DNA of 64,000 bases from Halichoerus grypus. Taxonomy: Eukaryota; Chordata; Mammalia; Carnivora; Phocidae. Below are positions 32,701 through 46,100 of the stretch, piece after piece. The position numbers were made by a program, and so were the translations under genes. Location of the stretch: NCBI RefSeq assembly GCF_964656455.1, contig NC_135726.1, forward strand, positions 4,226,001 through 4,290,000. Reading direction: 5' to 3'. How positions within the stretch are numbered: position 1 is the first letter of the stretch; each line of letters starts with the position of its first letter. The notes under the pieces were generated by a model that was not told the DNA's origin, ran no database searches, and saw only the letters and a list, made by a program, of their open reading frames with translations.

Positions 32701-35700
32701 CCACTTGCCCTGTTTTCAATTTAGCGAAACCCACTGGCATGTGTCCAACTCTGAGAAAGTAGCTTGCTCTCTTCTTCAACGACTTGTCATTACTCACCCA
32801 CCCAACAAATATACATCGAGGACCTGCTAAGTGTGGCCACTCTGGGTGCTGGGGAAATGAGGGATCTAAATCACAGGGCTAGCATTTGTTTGGGGAGTGC
32901 AGGGGCAGATAATAGACAGGCTGGCAAATTGGACCACTCAGAATGGAACGAGTGCCATAAAGAAAATAAAACGAAGCCATAGCCTGGAGACAGACCACAG
33001 TGGGGCCTGAAGAGGAGGGGAGACTGAGGCAAGACCTGAATGAGAAGGTGGTGGACTCTCGGGTACCTGGGTGAGGAGTGGGCCCAGCAAAAGGGAAGGC
33101 CCTCAAATCATACATTATCTGATCATAGCCTCATGTCCAGAGTATATAAAGAGCTCTTATAACTCAACAAGAACAAGATAAACAGCCCAATTAAAAAATG
33201 GGCAAGGGATCTGAACAGATATTTCCCCCAAGAAGACCTACAGATGGCTAATAAATGAAAAGACGCTCACCATCATTAGTTATTAGGGAGATGCACATCA
33301 AACCATTATGAGATACCACTTCCCATGCACTAGGAGGCCGTGGTGAGGGTGTAGAGAATCGGAACCCTCGTGCACTGCTGGTGGGGAAGGAAAATGGTGG
33401 CAACACTGTGAAGGACAGTTTGGCAGTTCCTAAAAAGTTTAAGCCCAGCAAGTCCACTCCTTAGTATTTACCCGAGAGAAATGAAAAGACACGTCCCCAC
33501 GAAAACCTGTATATGAACATTCCTAGCAGCATTATTGGAAACCACCCAAACGACCATCATCTGATGAAGGACAGACAAGGTGTGTCTCTCCATATGGTGG
33601 ACTATTATTCAGCCATAAAAGGGATGGAGTACCTTTTGAGATATGAATTACCATGCTATTACCTGGACGAACCTTGGAGACGTTATGCCAAGACACAAGA
33701 GGCCCATATTGTAAGAGTCCATGTGTTCGAAGTTTCCAGAACAAGTAAGCCCGTGGAGATAGAAAGCAGATGAGTGGTTGCCAGGGTGGGGACAGGGCAG
33801 GAAGAGTGACCACTAGTGGGCATGAAATCTCTTTTTGGGGATGATGAAATGTTTTGGGATTAGACCTTGTGATCATACTAAAAACCAGTGAACCGTACAC
33901 TTAAAAGGGCGTGTACCTTTTTATGGTATGTAAATGGTATCTCAGTCTTTACAACGTGTAGAAGAAAGGGGGTGAGCGGGAGGACAGAAATCCAGCAGGG
34001 CTGTGGCAGCAAGCCTATACGGAGGTGGGGTCCAGGGCGGGCAGGGTCCGGAGCGTGGCGGGCCTTGTGGGTTACGGTGACAACTCTGGGTTTTACTTGA
34101 GCATTTTATTCCTATGGCTTCAGTTCTACAACCTTCTAGCATTTAGCCTTGGTCCTTTTTGTGGCGAACTCCCTGGTCAGTATGTTTAGCTCTGTTTCAG
34201 ACCTGCCCATCCCCTTGGCGACCCTCCACCCCAAGAGCCCCTCAGATGCACTCAGCGCTGCGGGCCCCTCCACCTGCCATGTGCATTTGACCTCCTGGGT
34301 TTCCAGTCTCCTTGCCACTTCCATTCGCTCCGTGATAGTTGACCTTTTGTCATCACTGTCTAGCATTTTTTACCACCAGCTCTGTGCCGGGCCCCCTTCT
34401 GAGGGCTTTAGCTATCAATTCTGATGAGGATTGATATCCAGAGACACAGCGCCCACGGCTGGGTCCTCATCTCCCCTGATCCAGGACCCGGCACTGGGCT
34501 GGTGCCGACGATCTGTTTGTTTCATTGCCTGAAACCCTGGCGTCGGAAATGAGCGCTTAAAGAAAAGAGGAGGTTCTGTCTTGGATATTCAGAAGGGGTA
34601 ATAAATAAGTGAGTGACTAAAAGTAAAACGAGTCAGCTGTAAGTGTCCTGGCAGACTTGAAGGCTGGTATGTTAACAGCCGTGGGGATAAAATCCGTTCG
34701 TGAGTTCTGTCCCCACCACCCAGGGGCTCCGAGGCAGCGATGGGAAATCCACGCCCCAGCCCAGAGAACTGGGGATCAGTGGGGGAGGCCACTGGGCCAC
34801 GGTCACTCCACGGAAAGAGGCGGAGCCGGCACGCTAGCCTGGGTGTCCTTGCCCCCCCAGGCTGGTGAGGTTTAGCGCTTGCTTTGCTCGCCTGGGCAGC
34901 ATCCTTGGTGACATGAACAGGAAAGGTAGAGAAGACCCCATGTTATGCGTCTCTCGGTAATTCTAGTAACATCATGCTGGTCTGCTTTCCCCTCGTGCTT
35001 TTATTTAAAGGGCACATTTGTCCAGACCAGTCAGTCAGCTGCTATCCGTCTGTCCACATCGGATCATTTCTGCCTGTCTGTTCACTCCTGCTCCCTGGGG
35101 GCAGAAGCCACGCTTTTAAAATCCAGGAAGGGGATTGGTTTTATTTTTCTAAAATGGCATCTCCGCTGAACTGAATGCAGCCGACAACGGGGGACTGGAA
35201 AGCTTTCTAGCGGCCATAGAAGAGGGGCCAAGGGCTCTTCGCGTACTCAGGGCATCTTTATTGAGCATGCACAGTGTGACTGGCACTGTCCTGGGTATTT
35301 GATAGAGTAGGGGACAAGACTCCTGCCCTCCTGCAGTGTAGGGATGAGCCAACTATAGGAGCCCTCAGGAGAGCCATCCTGAGCCCTTACATGCTGATTT
35401 TACATGCAGTAATAAGCCAGTTATATGCTCCTCTCGCCTGTGGCAAGTCAGAGATAGAAGAAGGGCTTGTAGAGGAAGGCGTCTGGACTTGCCCCCAGAA
35501 GCTCTTGCTCTTGCCTGTGGAATTCTGTCAGAATCTCTCCCCTGAGTTGTTAACATGAGCCCTTTTGTCCTTATCTTGTTAGCTGGATGAACTCTAGGTT
35601 GTCCTTCAAGACCCAGATCAAACGTCACCTCCTCTGTGAAGCCTGCCTTGATTACCACTCCCCAGGCAGAATGAGTTTCCTTCTTGCTTTGATGTTCCCA

Positions 35701-38700
35701 TTCGCCCTGTGACAACTCGTTGCTGGGGCACTGACTCCATTGTGTAATTACACTTTGTTTTTGTTTGCCAGGCTAGACTGGGTATCTTTTGAGGGTACGG
35801 ACTGCGTCTTATTCAGCAAAGTGCCCACATCACAGGTTGTTATTGTCTGTCAAGTGACAGACTGATGGCCGGGGAGGACCCTGCAGCAACGTGAATGCAG
35901 AGCCGAGCACAACAGAGGAGTTTTGCGCTGGGACGGACACTTCAGTGTCCCCAGGGTGTCCCGCTGCAGGTGCCGGAGACATGGGCTCCGTCTGGGGGAA
36001 CTGGTTATGGCCTCTGTTCTCTAAGCCAGAAGGTAGAGCCCGGTGTAACACGCTGACTTCCATTTAAGGAAGTAAAAGTAACCATCAAAAAAAAAAAAAA
36101 AATCTGGTGCCTTGTCATTGGGGGAGAGCCTTCAGCTACCCAGATAATTTGGGTATCCAGATCAGTCCAGTCCCGGAGGGTCCTACCGAAGTAATCATCT
36201 TGCTTTTCCTCTGGCTATCTTGTACTCCATTTTCTCGTGTTCTCCGGCGAAGTAGGAAGCTGGGTCATTCGCATTTAATGAAAATGCAGTGAGTAAGGAA
36301 TCACTGGAGAAGTCTCCCGCTTCGAGGAACGGGGTCACCAACATCCACCTGCACACGCAGCGTGGCCAAGGATGCGGAGACCGTGTGCTCATCCACGTGC
36401 GCACACGCAGTATGAGCTCGTAAACAAATCAAATCTCCACGCTCTCTGAGCAGCGAACACAGCGGGGCTGTATTCCTAGGATAATGGACTTTCTTTATTT
36501 TTTTTTCTTGTGCTTCGTGTTTTCTAAACATTTTTTGAGTGGGACAGGAGGGTTTTTTTTTTCTTGTTTGTTTTACCAATCAGGGCAAACAATAAAAATC
36601 ACCTTGAAAAAGAAAGAGTGAGTAATTGGGGCTTTTCAGGAATGATAGGTCTCCTCCCTTCGAGGGAGGAACTGGGTCCTGTCACCCTCAGGCCTCAGTC
36701 CCCTCCCCGGGGCACCCAACAAACCCTCCGTCCTCGGAGTCCCAGGGAGAACGCTTTTGACTTCCCAGGCCCTGGTCTGTGACTGCCTGCCCCCCCATCC
36801 CCACCCTGTGAGCAGCCTGCTGGGAGGGAGAGCTGATGCGGCTCTTGTCCACGGTCCGCTCATCCCCTCGCCCTGGGCAGCAGGATGTTAGAATTCTTTC
36901 CCATTTCCTCTCGTCCTCGCTCCAGGGAGCTCGCCTGGTGGAAGCTGACAGCTCAGCTTTTTGGTGTGTGGGTTGTTTTCTTCCTTACTGAACCTTGTTT
37001 GCATAACTTCTTAGGGAATCTATATAAGGTAAGGTCAGCTTTAGAGCAAGCTCTGGGGCAATTTCCTCCCTGCTTCTCCTTCCCCTTTCTTTTGTCTTGC
37101 TCTGAAGTTCACTGCTGGGTGGAAATTATGAAATGAGGTACTCTCTCTGTCTCTCTGTGGGCCTACTATGTGCCTGGTGCTGGGGGATGTAACAGCGACT
37201 GGACAGATACGAAGGGAGCTAAATAGATCCACAGGACATACACCAGAGTGGTTACTTAGGTGGTTAGACTCTTTATTTTTGCTTATTTGTACAGATTTGC
37301 GGATTATTCTCCACTTTGTGTTCTGTGTGAAATGAAAAAAAAAAAATTGTTCAGGGCATTTATAAACAATTCTCAGTCTCCTCTGGGTTTTGTCCCTTTC
37401 CAGCCAGGGCTGGCTTCAAGGAGAGGCAGAGGGAAAGACTACGGTCCCTTTTGGGAGAAGGTGGGGGTCCTCGGTCAGTGCGGACCTTGCATCGGGGTCA
37501 CCCTGGTGAGAATGCTGGGTGGCATGGTCAGAATCTGCCTCTCAGTGATGACCTGAGCTGAGGGGGATTTCAAGTTGGGGTGGGAGGGGTGGGGGAGTCC
37601 TTGAGAGCTTGGTGGAGATTCTGTGCCATTCGCAGTTTTTGGGAAAATACGGGGCGGCTCATCCTGGTGGCCGCGGTGATCCCAGTGAAGTCTGACTCCT
37701 CCTTTCCTTCCTCTGTTCCCATGCCCTGTGTGGTCATCTCGGTCATCTCCCCTCTTCGTGTCTCCTCCCACACCCGCCTTGTCCTAAGCACTTAGCATCA
37801 CCCCCTGGTCCTCCTGCCATCCCCTCTCTCGCTTCTGAATCCCTCCTGCTGGTCCAGCCGCAGACAGAGCTGAGGAGGAGGTGGTGAGGGGTAAAGGTGG
37901 CCATCGGGAGAGAAGGGAGGGAAACGCAGGGTGGAGAAAGGGGTGAAAGCAGAGCCCGAGGCAGGGAGGGGCTGTGCAGGAGAGAGTGCACAGTGACCAC
38001 AGTGACTATCTGGGTGCTCGCTTGGTGCCAGGCCGTGCCCGCAAACTTGGCAGTGACGGCCTCATGCTGTGTATTAACTTGCTTAGTAAATGAAGGCAAG
38101 GACCTTGCAGAGAGAAATAGGACGTGGAACCAAGCGGACCCTGTCCGGCGTCTCTCGGTCCTGAGCTGGCCGGGCCGTGGGGCTGTGGGAGCTCTTCACA
38201 CCGCGAGGCCTCACAGACCGCCCAGAAGGTCAAGTTCTTTTGCGAGTGGGATTTATTCACGCCACGTGAGGGCCATCTTTCCATGACTGAGACTCTGGCT
38301 GGGTGGGAAGGGGCAGGTGTCCACAGCCCTCACTCAGGGACAAGGCCTGACACGCAGTCAGCCTGGGCTCTGAGCTCACGGTGCTGGCCAGAAGGCAACG
38401 GGCGGCAGCATTGACGGCCCTCAAGGATGGCGCTCCTGGCCTTGCTTTGTTGCGGGTTGGCGTCTCGGAGGAGACGGGGCTCTATGTGATCTCGTGATGC
38501 ATTTGTGACTCCTCGTCAGTGATAGCTCATGTCTAATGGGCGATCTGGAGGGGACAGGACCCCCGCTACCCCGTGCCGCGGCTCAGTAGCTCTGTTCCTA
38601 AAGACGGCTCTTCTCTTCCTTGGGCTGTGGGATTTGAGCGAGGGAGAGTCTTGGGGGGACCACTGATGGTCTTCGGTCTCAGGTACTCAGGAGTCCTGCC

Positions 38701-41700
38701 TAGATGCCTCTGAGTCTGTAAATTCTGATGTTGAGAAGCCAGGCCATACAGGAAGCTCCTTTTCACGATCACTTCCTCAAAATAAAAGAAGTGTGGGTGG
38801 GAAGGAAGGGGGTGGGCTGAACTTGGGGCACTTCAGCTTTTCTGCCCTTGAGACCTTCCGTGTCCCCGCTCTCCTGCCAGGGCTGGTGCAGGTTCTCTTC
38901 CCCTCCCCCGCTTTCTCTAGGTCAGTGCTTCTCAAGCTTTGAAGGCACCCGAATCCCCCAGGGGCGCAGCTTCCCAGAGCTCGTGAATCAGCAGGTCTGG
39001 GGTGGACCCTGAGCAGCCACGTTCCCATGGTTTCCTGGGGGATGCTGACGCTGCTGGTCCGGGGCCCCCCGCTCTGGGAACGGCTCTCAACGGGTGCTCC
39101 AGCGGGCAGGGAAAGTGGTGTCTAGCTGCTTACCACGTCAGCATTCTGAGCCTCAGTTTCTTCAGCTGTAAAATGGGCCTGGGAGCAGAGCCGACCGCAC
39201 GGAGAGCTTGGGATGCAGAAATGTGCCAGCACGTGTATGTGCTTCGAACGGTGCCCGGCGTGTCGTCGGCGCTCAGTAAACGGCTTCCGTTATCCTTAGC
39301 ACCCTTGTTTGTCTAATCTGCCCACCACTGTGCTCGGCACCTAGTAGGCCTGCGAGTAGTGCTCGCCAAGCGGTGGCCGATGACTGTGTGCCTGGGAACG
39401 CCCCTGCTTTGACGCTCAGAGGAGCGAGTGTAAGTGTGGGGGGTGCAGAAAGCCAGCGGGGAGGGAAAGGCAGGAAGGCCCCCGTTGGGTCTGGTGGGTC
39501 GGAGGCACTGAGGCCCCCGGGGCAGTTTTAGCAGAGAGGTGGGGACCCAGCAGCCACGCCCGGTGCGTATCCTGTTTCCTGTCGTCCTCACAGCCATGCA
39601 GATGGGGGGACACTGAGGTTTAGAGCTGTGGGTGCATCTGGTGCAGGTCACAGAGCTGGCATGAAGGTGGGGAGCTTCTAATGGCTTCCGGAACTTGGGC
39701 TGTTAACCTGGATGCTGGGGAGCGGAAGGTGAACGGCTGAGGCGGCAGCCGGTGTAGACAGCTGTGTGGAAGTCTCTGTAGAAGACAGGGAGCTCAGGGG
39801 TCTGTCTGTAACCCCACCGGGGTGACCCGGAGCTGCACCCTCAGCTCCTGAGCCTCAGGCTGGAAAGATGTGCCATTGGCCCTCAGGGACCGAGTGGCAC
39901 TCTGAAGGTGACGGCCGTCTCTAGGACCCACGTCCTCCCGGCCAGATTCCATCACAGTGGGCACACACGGGTGCGTGCACACACACATGCAGGAGCACGT
40001 GTTATCCACGTGTACGATGTGGCTTAGCTCTGCCTTCCCTTTGGTGCACCCACGTTTTCCTGTGTGTGAGCCGGGTACCAGCAGGAGAAAAGGGAGGGGA
40101 GGGCTGTTTGTCACTCAGATGCCATGCTGTGGCCGGGCGCGCGCATGTGTTTTGTCAGCCCCGTTTGTCCAGAAGAGGGAAGGTGGCCCAAGTCATGACT
40201 AAGAACAAGAACTTCCCCTGCGCCGGCCGGCTGGAGGTCAGAACGGGCTCAGAGCCTCCTTCAGGGTGAGTGGGATAGAGAGGCTTCAGGTCTGAGGGGG
40301 CAGCTGTGACAAGGTCGCTCGGACAAACCGACTTTCCCTTGCAGACTCAGCTGACTTTGCAGGTCGGGCCAAATCTGGGGCCGCAAACATTTGTAAGCAT
40401 AACGTGACTCTTGGATTTTCAAAAACGTCAGCAATCTCGTTGGCCAAAGCATTGTCAGATAAGCCCCAGCAGCCACCCAGGAAAACCGTCCCTCCTGCCA
40501 TTAGAATGTAAATGACATTGGGGAAGGTCCACGGCTGCCAGGTTCCCCATGCCCGTGGGGGGTGGGGGGTGGGGGGGCGTGACTCACTTCTTGTGCATCT
40601 CACACTCGGTCCCTGGCTGGTACGTGGGGCACACGGTTTGCAACTTTCCCACCTGGAGGCTTTGGCCATTGATGGGGCGCTGGGGATCCAGCCGCGGTCA
40701 TGGGCACCCAAGCCTCCAGGCTTCCGAGGTGGGGCTGGGAGACACAGTGGTTCCCATGGAAACGGGCTGCTGTGCTTTTGCTTGCGTTGCCTTGGCATGA
40801 GCACGTCGGGAGGCGCCCGACGTGCGGCCCTGCCTCCCCCTCAGATCGGGCAGCGATTTCATTAAACGCCTGCCACGGCATCTCGGTTTCCTCCACTACG
40901 GCCGCTCGGCTGCTCAGAGGAGCGTGTTGGCTTCCCGCGCGCAGCTCCGGAACCAGGGGGCCTCCCCCCACGCCGTGTGCAGCAGCCTTGCGTGGCCGCG
41001 TACATTCAGTTCCCCCGCCCCGCCACCCTGTTTCCTGTGCCCACTGCCCACCTGGCAGCTCATGGAGACGTTCCCACCGTGGCCGGGCCCGGCGGGTTGC
41101 ACGCTGTTCCTATTTAATCCTTGTGGCCGACTGATGAGGGAGGTGCACAATCACCCCGATTGGGAGACCTCCCAGACGTGCATCAGCAGGCGAATGGATG
41201 AGCAGAAGGTGGCATATACATACACTAGAGTATTATTTGGCCGTAAAGGGAATGAGGGACCGATGATGCCACGATGTGGATGAACCTTGCCAACGTGCTG
41301 AGTCAAAGAGGGCCGTAGATTGTGTGCTTCCATCTATGTGAAATGTCCAGAGTAGGCAGATCCAGAGGCAGAAAGCAGATTAGTGTTGCTTCAGGCTGGG
41401 CAGAGGGGCAGGGGAAGGACTATAATGGGTAGGGGCTGGGTGGCACAGCATTGTGAATGTACTCAATGTCGCTGAATCGTACCCTGTGAAGTAGTTACAA
41501 TGGTGAATTTTATGTTTTGTGACTTCTACCTTTTACTGTGACTTTTTCTTTTTTTAGAAAAAAAAAAAGGAAGGACCAAAAAATATCACCCCATCTTACA
41601 GATGAGGCAGCTGAGGCTCTGGGCTTGGAGATTAAGTCAGAGTCCTCGAGGATAAGAGATAGATCCCTCGCCCCCATGTGGGAGTTCCTGGACTCCTGCT

Positions 41701-43103
41701 TCCTTCCCTCCCACGGCCAGTCTGCCACCAAGCCCTGTTGATTTGGCCCGTGAAATGTCCCTGAGACTGTCCTTCTCTGTCCCCACTGACCCCCATGGTC
41801 CATTCCCACAATGGGTGTCTGCCAGACTCCTGTGGCCGGGTGGGGGCAGTTCCCCCAAAGGAAGGGGGCTGGGCAGACACACCCAGGCCGCCCAGGCCTC
41901 GGCTTACCGTCACGTGTCACCTTGGGCACATCCCATGACCTCTGAGCCTCACCTGTCGGAGGGTGAAGTGCATGTTGATGAAGGCAACAGTGGTGTCCCC
42001 TCCTCCCCCATGGCCCACCTCACAGCATCATTATAAAGACCACCTGAGATAGTAAAACATCAATGTGTTTTATAAACTGTGACTGGGTGATTGTGACCTG
42101 TTTCCTTTAAGACATTGACGCCATGGGGCCACCTGGCCTGGACCGTAGGGTCCGAATCAGGAGTCTGTGGTCAGCTGAGAACCGTGTTCCTTGGCTTCCC
42201 TGGCCGCCCATGAGACAGCACCGCTTGTAGGCCGGGATGTGCTCAGGCTCTGATGTCCTAACCAGGCAGCGAACTTAACCAGCTCCAGATCTCCTTTATA
42301 CTCAGAGGCCGTTGGCCTTGGGTCTTGGTGTAAACCTATACTCTGTGTGGGATTCAGCAGGGAGGCCCTGGGAAGTCTAAGGAGGAAGAGACCTTGATTT
42401 ACAAAAAAATGACAATACAGAAAAGCTTCCATGTGGTCCTTTTACCCATAGCATCAGCATCACCTGGGAGCCACTTAGAAAATGCAGGCCCCGGGGCCCC
42501 ATCCAGGACCTGTGGACTCTGAATGTGCATTTTAGCGAGATCCCCAAGTGATTCAGATACACACGAACACTTGAGAAGCACAGCTCTCCACTCGCTTTGG
42601 GGACCTGAGAAATCCTAAAGCCAGCAGCTGGGCGCCCTTTGAGAACGGAAGAGCTGAGCCAAGCAGCTAGCCGGAGGGGAACACCTGAAGCCGGTCCTGG
42701 GCCGCCGTCTCCAGCAAGGGACAGTGATGAGCTCTCCCCGATAATCGCAATTAAAATATGGACTGTTTAGGAACTAAGCTGAGTAAGGATATATAATTTC
42801 CTCAAAGAAAAACACAGAATGTTGGTGGAAGACACAAAGAGGGTCTTGATTCAGTGGGGACACAAACTGCCCAGAAGTTCATTCTCAGCTGGGGGCAAAA
42901 GGACGTGGGGCAATGTCTGGTGACGTTTTTGGTTGTTATAACTGGGGCGCGGGGAGTGGTGTGATATTGGCATCTAGTGGGTGGGGGGCCAGGGATGCCG
43001 CTCAGCACCCTGCCTTGCCCAGGATAGTCCCCACCACTAAGAGCGATCCAGCCCCAAGAATCAGGAGTGCCGAGGTGGAGAAACCCTAGCTCATCCTAGT
43101 GGG

Positions 43104-43147
<44 letters not shown>

Positions 43148-46100
43148 CTCTAAAAACTCAGGACTGTCGCAAATATTTTGGGTAATGCATAGCAATGGTG
43201 GGCTATCTGAAGGAACAATAATGAAAAAAAGCATGATAATGAAACAAAAGGTAGATAGATGTGGACCAGTGGAACAAACCACCCCCCCTCGCCCCGAGGC
43301 CTTTTAATAACAACAGATCTGTAACATATAGCCAACAGGGCATGGCCAATGGAACAATACTCAGCATTCTTTATTGCGCTAATCCTCCAGCCATGATCTA
43401 GACAGGCCCAGCGGTCCTAGAGCCATACCCCACGCCAAGATCGGGGCTACTCTGTCCCCCCACCCCCCACCTCCCATCTTAGTTCCCATTCTGAGCAGCA
43501 CCTCGGGATAAGAGGACTTGAGGAAGGTTTCGCTAAGTCAGATCCAGAATCTGAGCCTTCCTTGACCATGTGAGGGATGCGGGGTGGGGGTGGGGGCTGT
43601 CTCAGGCTTAGTGGCCAGGCGGGCCTGTGTTTCCAGGCCAGTATGGCCTTGAACTGCCCCCACGGCCTTGGGAGTGTCACGTGCCCCTCCGTTCCTAGCT
43701 GTGAACTGGGTCTCAGAGCCTGTGGTGCCGTTGCTGGGTTACACGAGGGGATGTTGGCCAAGGTCAGCGTCGGGCTCCTGCCGTGCTGCTCTGGGAGCAT
43801 TCTGGCTCGTGGCTCCTCCTCGGGAGCAAAGTCTTGGGAAGTTTTCATTGAGCACTGTGCCCTGTTTTTGCTGTTGACGACAGATGACGTCCGGTTGTTT
43901 GCCTTCGTGCGCTTCACCACCGGGGATACCATGAGCAAGAGGTCCAAGTTTGCCCTCATCACGTGGATTGGCGAGAACGTCAGCGGGCTGCAGCGAGCCA
44001 AAACTGGCACGGACAAGACCCTGGTGAAGGAGGTCGTGCAGGTAATTGGTCTTGGGTTCTTCTGGGTCCGGGCGGGCCACATCCCACAAAGGATCACCAT
44101 CCCCAGGGACGGGGTGGGCTGGGTTTGGCTCCTAGGACGTAAAACAAACTGCGCCACATCTCTGGACCTCCAGAGCCACTGAGGAAATGTTCCCAGAGTT
44201 GTTTGCAGGGTGCGGGGTGCGGGCAGGTAGCCAGGTTTGTGATTGTGACCACCACATAATGGAAACATGGCAGCTGAGGGCCTACCTTTGAGATGGGGCA
44301 GGTGGGTCATGAAGAAGGGGGCTGGAAGGATGATCAAAATGGTAGCCACTGACTACTTGGATCATGGGTGATCATGGCTGACTTCCAGTGGTGGCCATGA
44401 GGACCCAATGGGAGACTTCGTGCATGGCCTCTAAACAGTGCCGGGCATGCGGTAGGTGCTCAGTAATAACGCTTATTCCCCAGTCCTTGCTAGGTTAGTA
44501 GGAAGAGGGGTTTTGTCCCTGAGTTCCTGAAGTTTTAGAGGGCTCTCTATTTCCAGGTGTTTCTCTGGTCCGGATGTAACCAAAATTGGTACTGTCGGAA
44601 ACTTCCAAGGTGGTTCAGGTGGGGCGAGGGCTTGGGGTCACGCTGAGAAGAGAAAATCTGATTTCCAGAAAGATAAACCAGGGGAAAAGGGAGGTGATGG
44701 AGAGTTCTCTCCTTACCAAAGGGTTCTCTCTTTTGCAAAAGGGTTTCTCAAAGCCCCCGATCAGGAGATGGTAGCTTACGGGTACGGGCTTGCTTTCTCA
44801 GCGGATGAAGATATTCTTGAATTGACTATGGCGATGGTTGCACGTATCTGTGACTATGTGAAAAACCATTGAATTGTAAAAACCAAAAACAGAGCAAACA
44901 CAAAAATAGGCTGTATAGAACGTGGTCTCGTGGATTGGATCCTGGAACAGAAAAACCGGTGAAATCGGAACGAGTTCTGGAGTTTAGTTAACAGTAATGT
45001 TTCAGTGTCGGCTTCTCAGCTGTGACCAACTTAGTGCAGGAACGTAAGATGTTAGCCCTCATGCACACGGAGTGTGGGGTGTGTGGGAACTCTCGTACTG
45101 TCTCTCCGGCAGCCTTTCTGTAAGTCTAAAATTATCCCGCAAATAAAACTTTGACTTAAGAAATAATGTTAGGAAAGAAAAAAGAATTCCCATCCTTGCA
45201 TTATCGTGGCCTGTCTTTTCCATCCGCCCTGCCAGCTCTGGGGGCAAGCTCCCCCACCCCAGCGCATCTCAGCCTGCGAAGTGCACTCTAGGTGGGCATC
45301 CCCCCCGCCACGACCGCCAACCTAATTTCATAAATGATGCAGCTGCAGTCTCTGTAATGAGCGTTTTTCTGGTGGCTGAGTTTGGTGCTATTTGGTGCAC
45401 TGTTACGTACTAAATGTTCCCCTGTTGTTGGCCTATTGAGTTGCTTCGAGTTTTTATTTTTATAAATAATGTTCCAACCCACATTTTAATACATGCAGCT
45501 CCTTTGTCTCTCCCACTGAGTTATTTCTTTAGGATCCATTTTCAGGAGGTGGGGTTCCAGAGTTAACGGATGTGAAAATCATTTTTAAAAGGTCTGAGTT
45601 GTCAGATGATCTTCTCTGAGCGCGTTAGTACCAGGTCTGGGACCCAGTAAGTGTTTATTTAATAAACGTCATTGAGTTCACCTCCTGGTGAGCATCACTA
45701 GCTAATACCGCTCTGCACCCCGCTCAAGACTGACACCCGTGCTCTGGAAAGCCCCCTACTCAACCCCGCGGGCTGTTTTTCTCCAGGTCCCTTTGGCGTT
45801 TAGTGGTTGCCCAGCTTTCAGGGGTCTCCTTTGTGGCAGCAGAATGAAAAATGACAGAGTGCCTGTTCTGTGGCCAAAGGTCGCCTGCTGAATTCCACCT
45901 TCCATGCGTGTTCCCCGGACCTGTGTGGCCAGCAGGGGAGGGCATGTGGGGAGAGAACGCTTGCCAGCGGGGCGGTCTTTTGAATTTTGCAGGGCTCCTT
46001 TTTTCTTTCCTTTTAAAAAATTGTGGTAAAATGCAGTAACATAAAATTGCTCATTTTCCCCATTTTAAAGCATATGACTCAGTGGTGTTAAAGCACATTC

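Larger units (their letters stand above)
21108..43883 (+). other. COTL1: COTL1 intron 2 (22.8 kb)
   Basis: GTAGGG..GACAG ends. It contains most of the gene's repeat load: L1, L2, MIR, MER5, MER20, a MaLR LTR, several CAN-SINEs and an (AC)n run, listed separately. I see no additional spliced exon and no convincing gene on the opposite strand. Confidence 0.9.

Noticed and set aside
33513..33773. An 86-codon frame with protein-like text
   Set aside because: It is a remnant of L1 ORF2/3' UTR, broken on both sides.
40286..41283. Long overlapping open frames on both strands (144-172 codons)
   Set aside because: GC- and CpG-rich DNA; frames overlap on both strands and none resembles a protein I know.
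43577..44182. A 201-codon + strand frame through exon 3
   Set aside because: It is exon 3 read into both introns in the same frame. Only 43884-44041 is coding.
43447..44349. A 300-codon open frame on the minus strand
   Set aside because: It lies antisense to COTL1 exon 3 and its flanks. Nothing in it resembles a known domain; high GC keeps it open.
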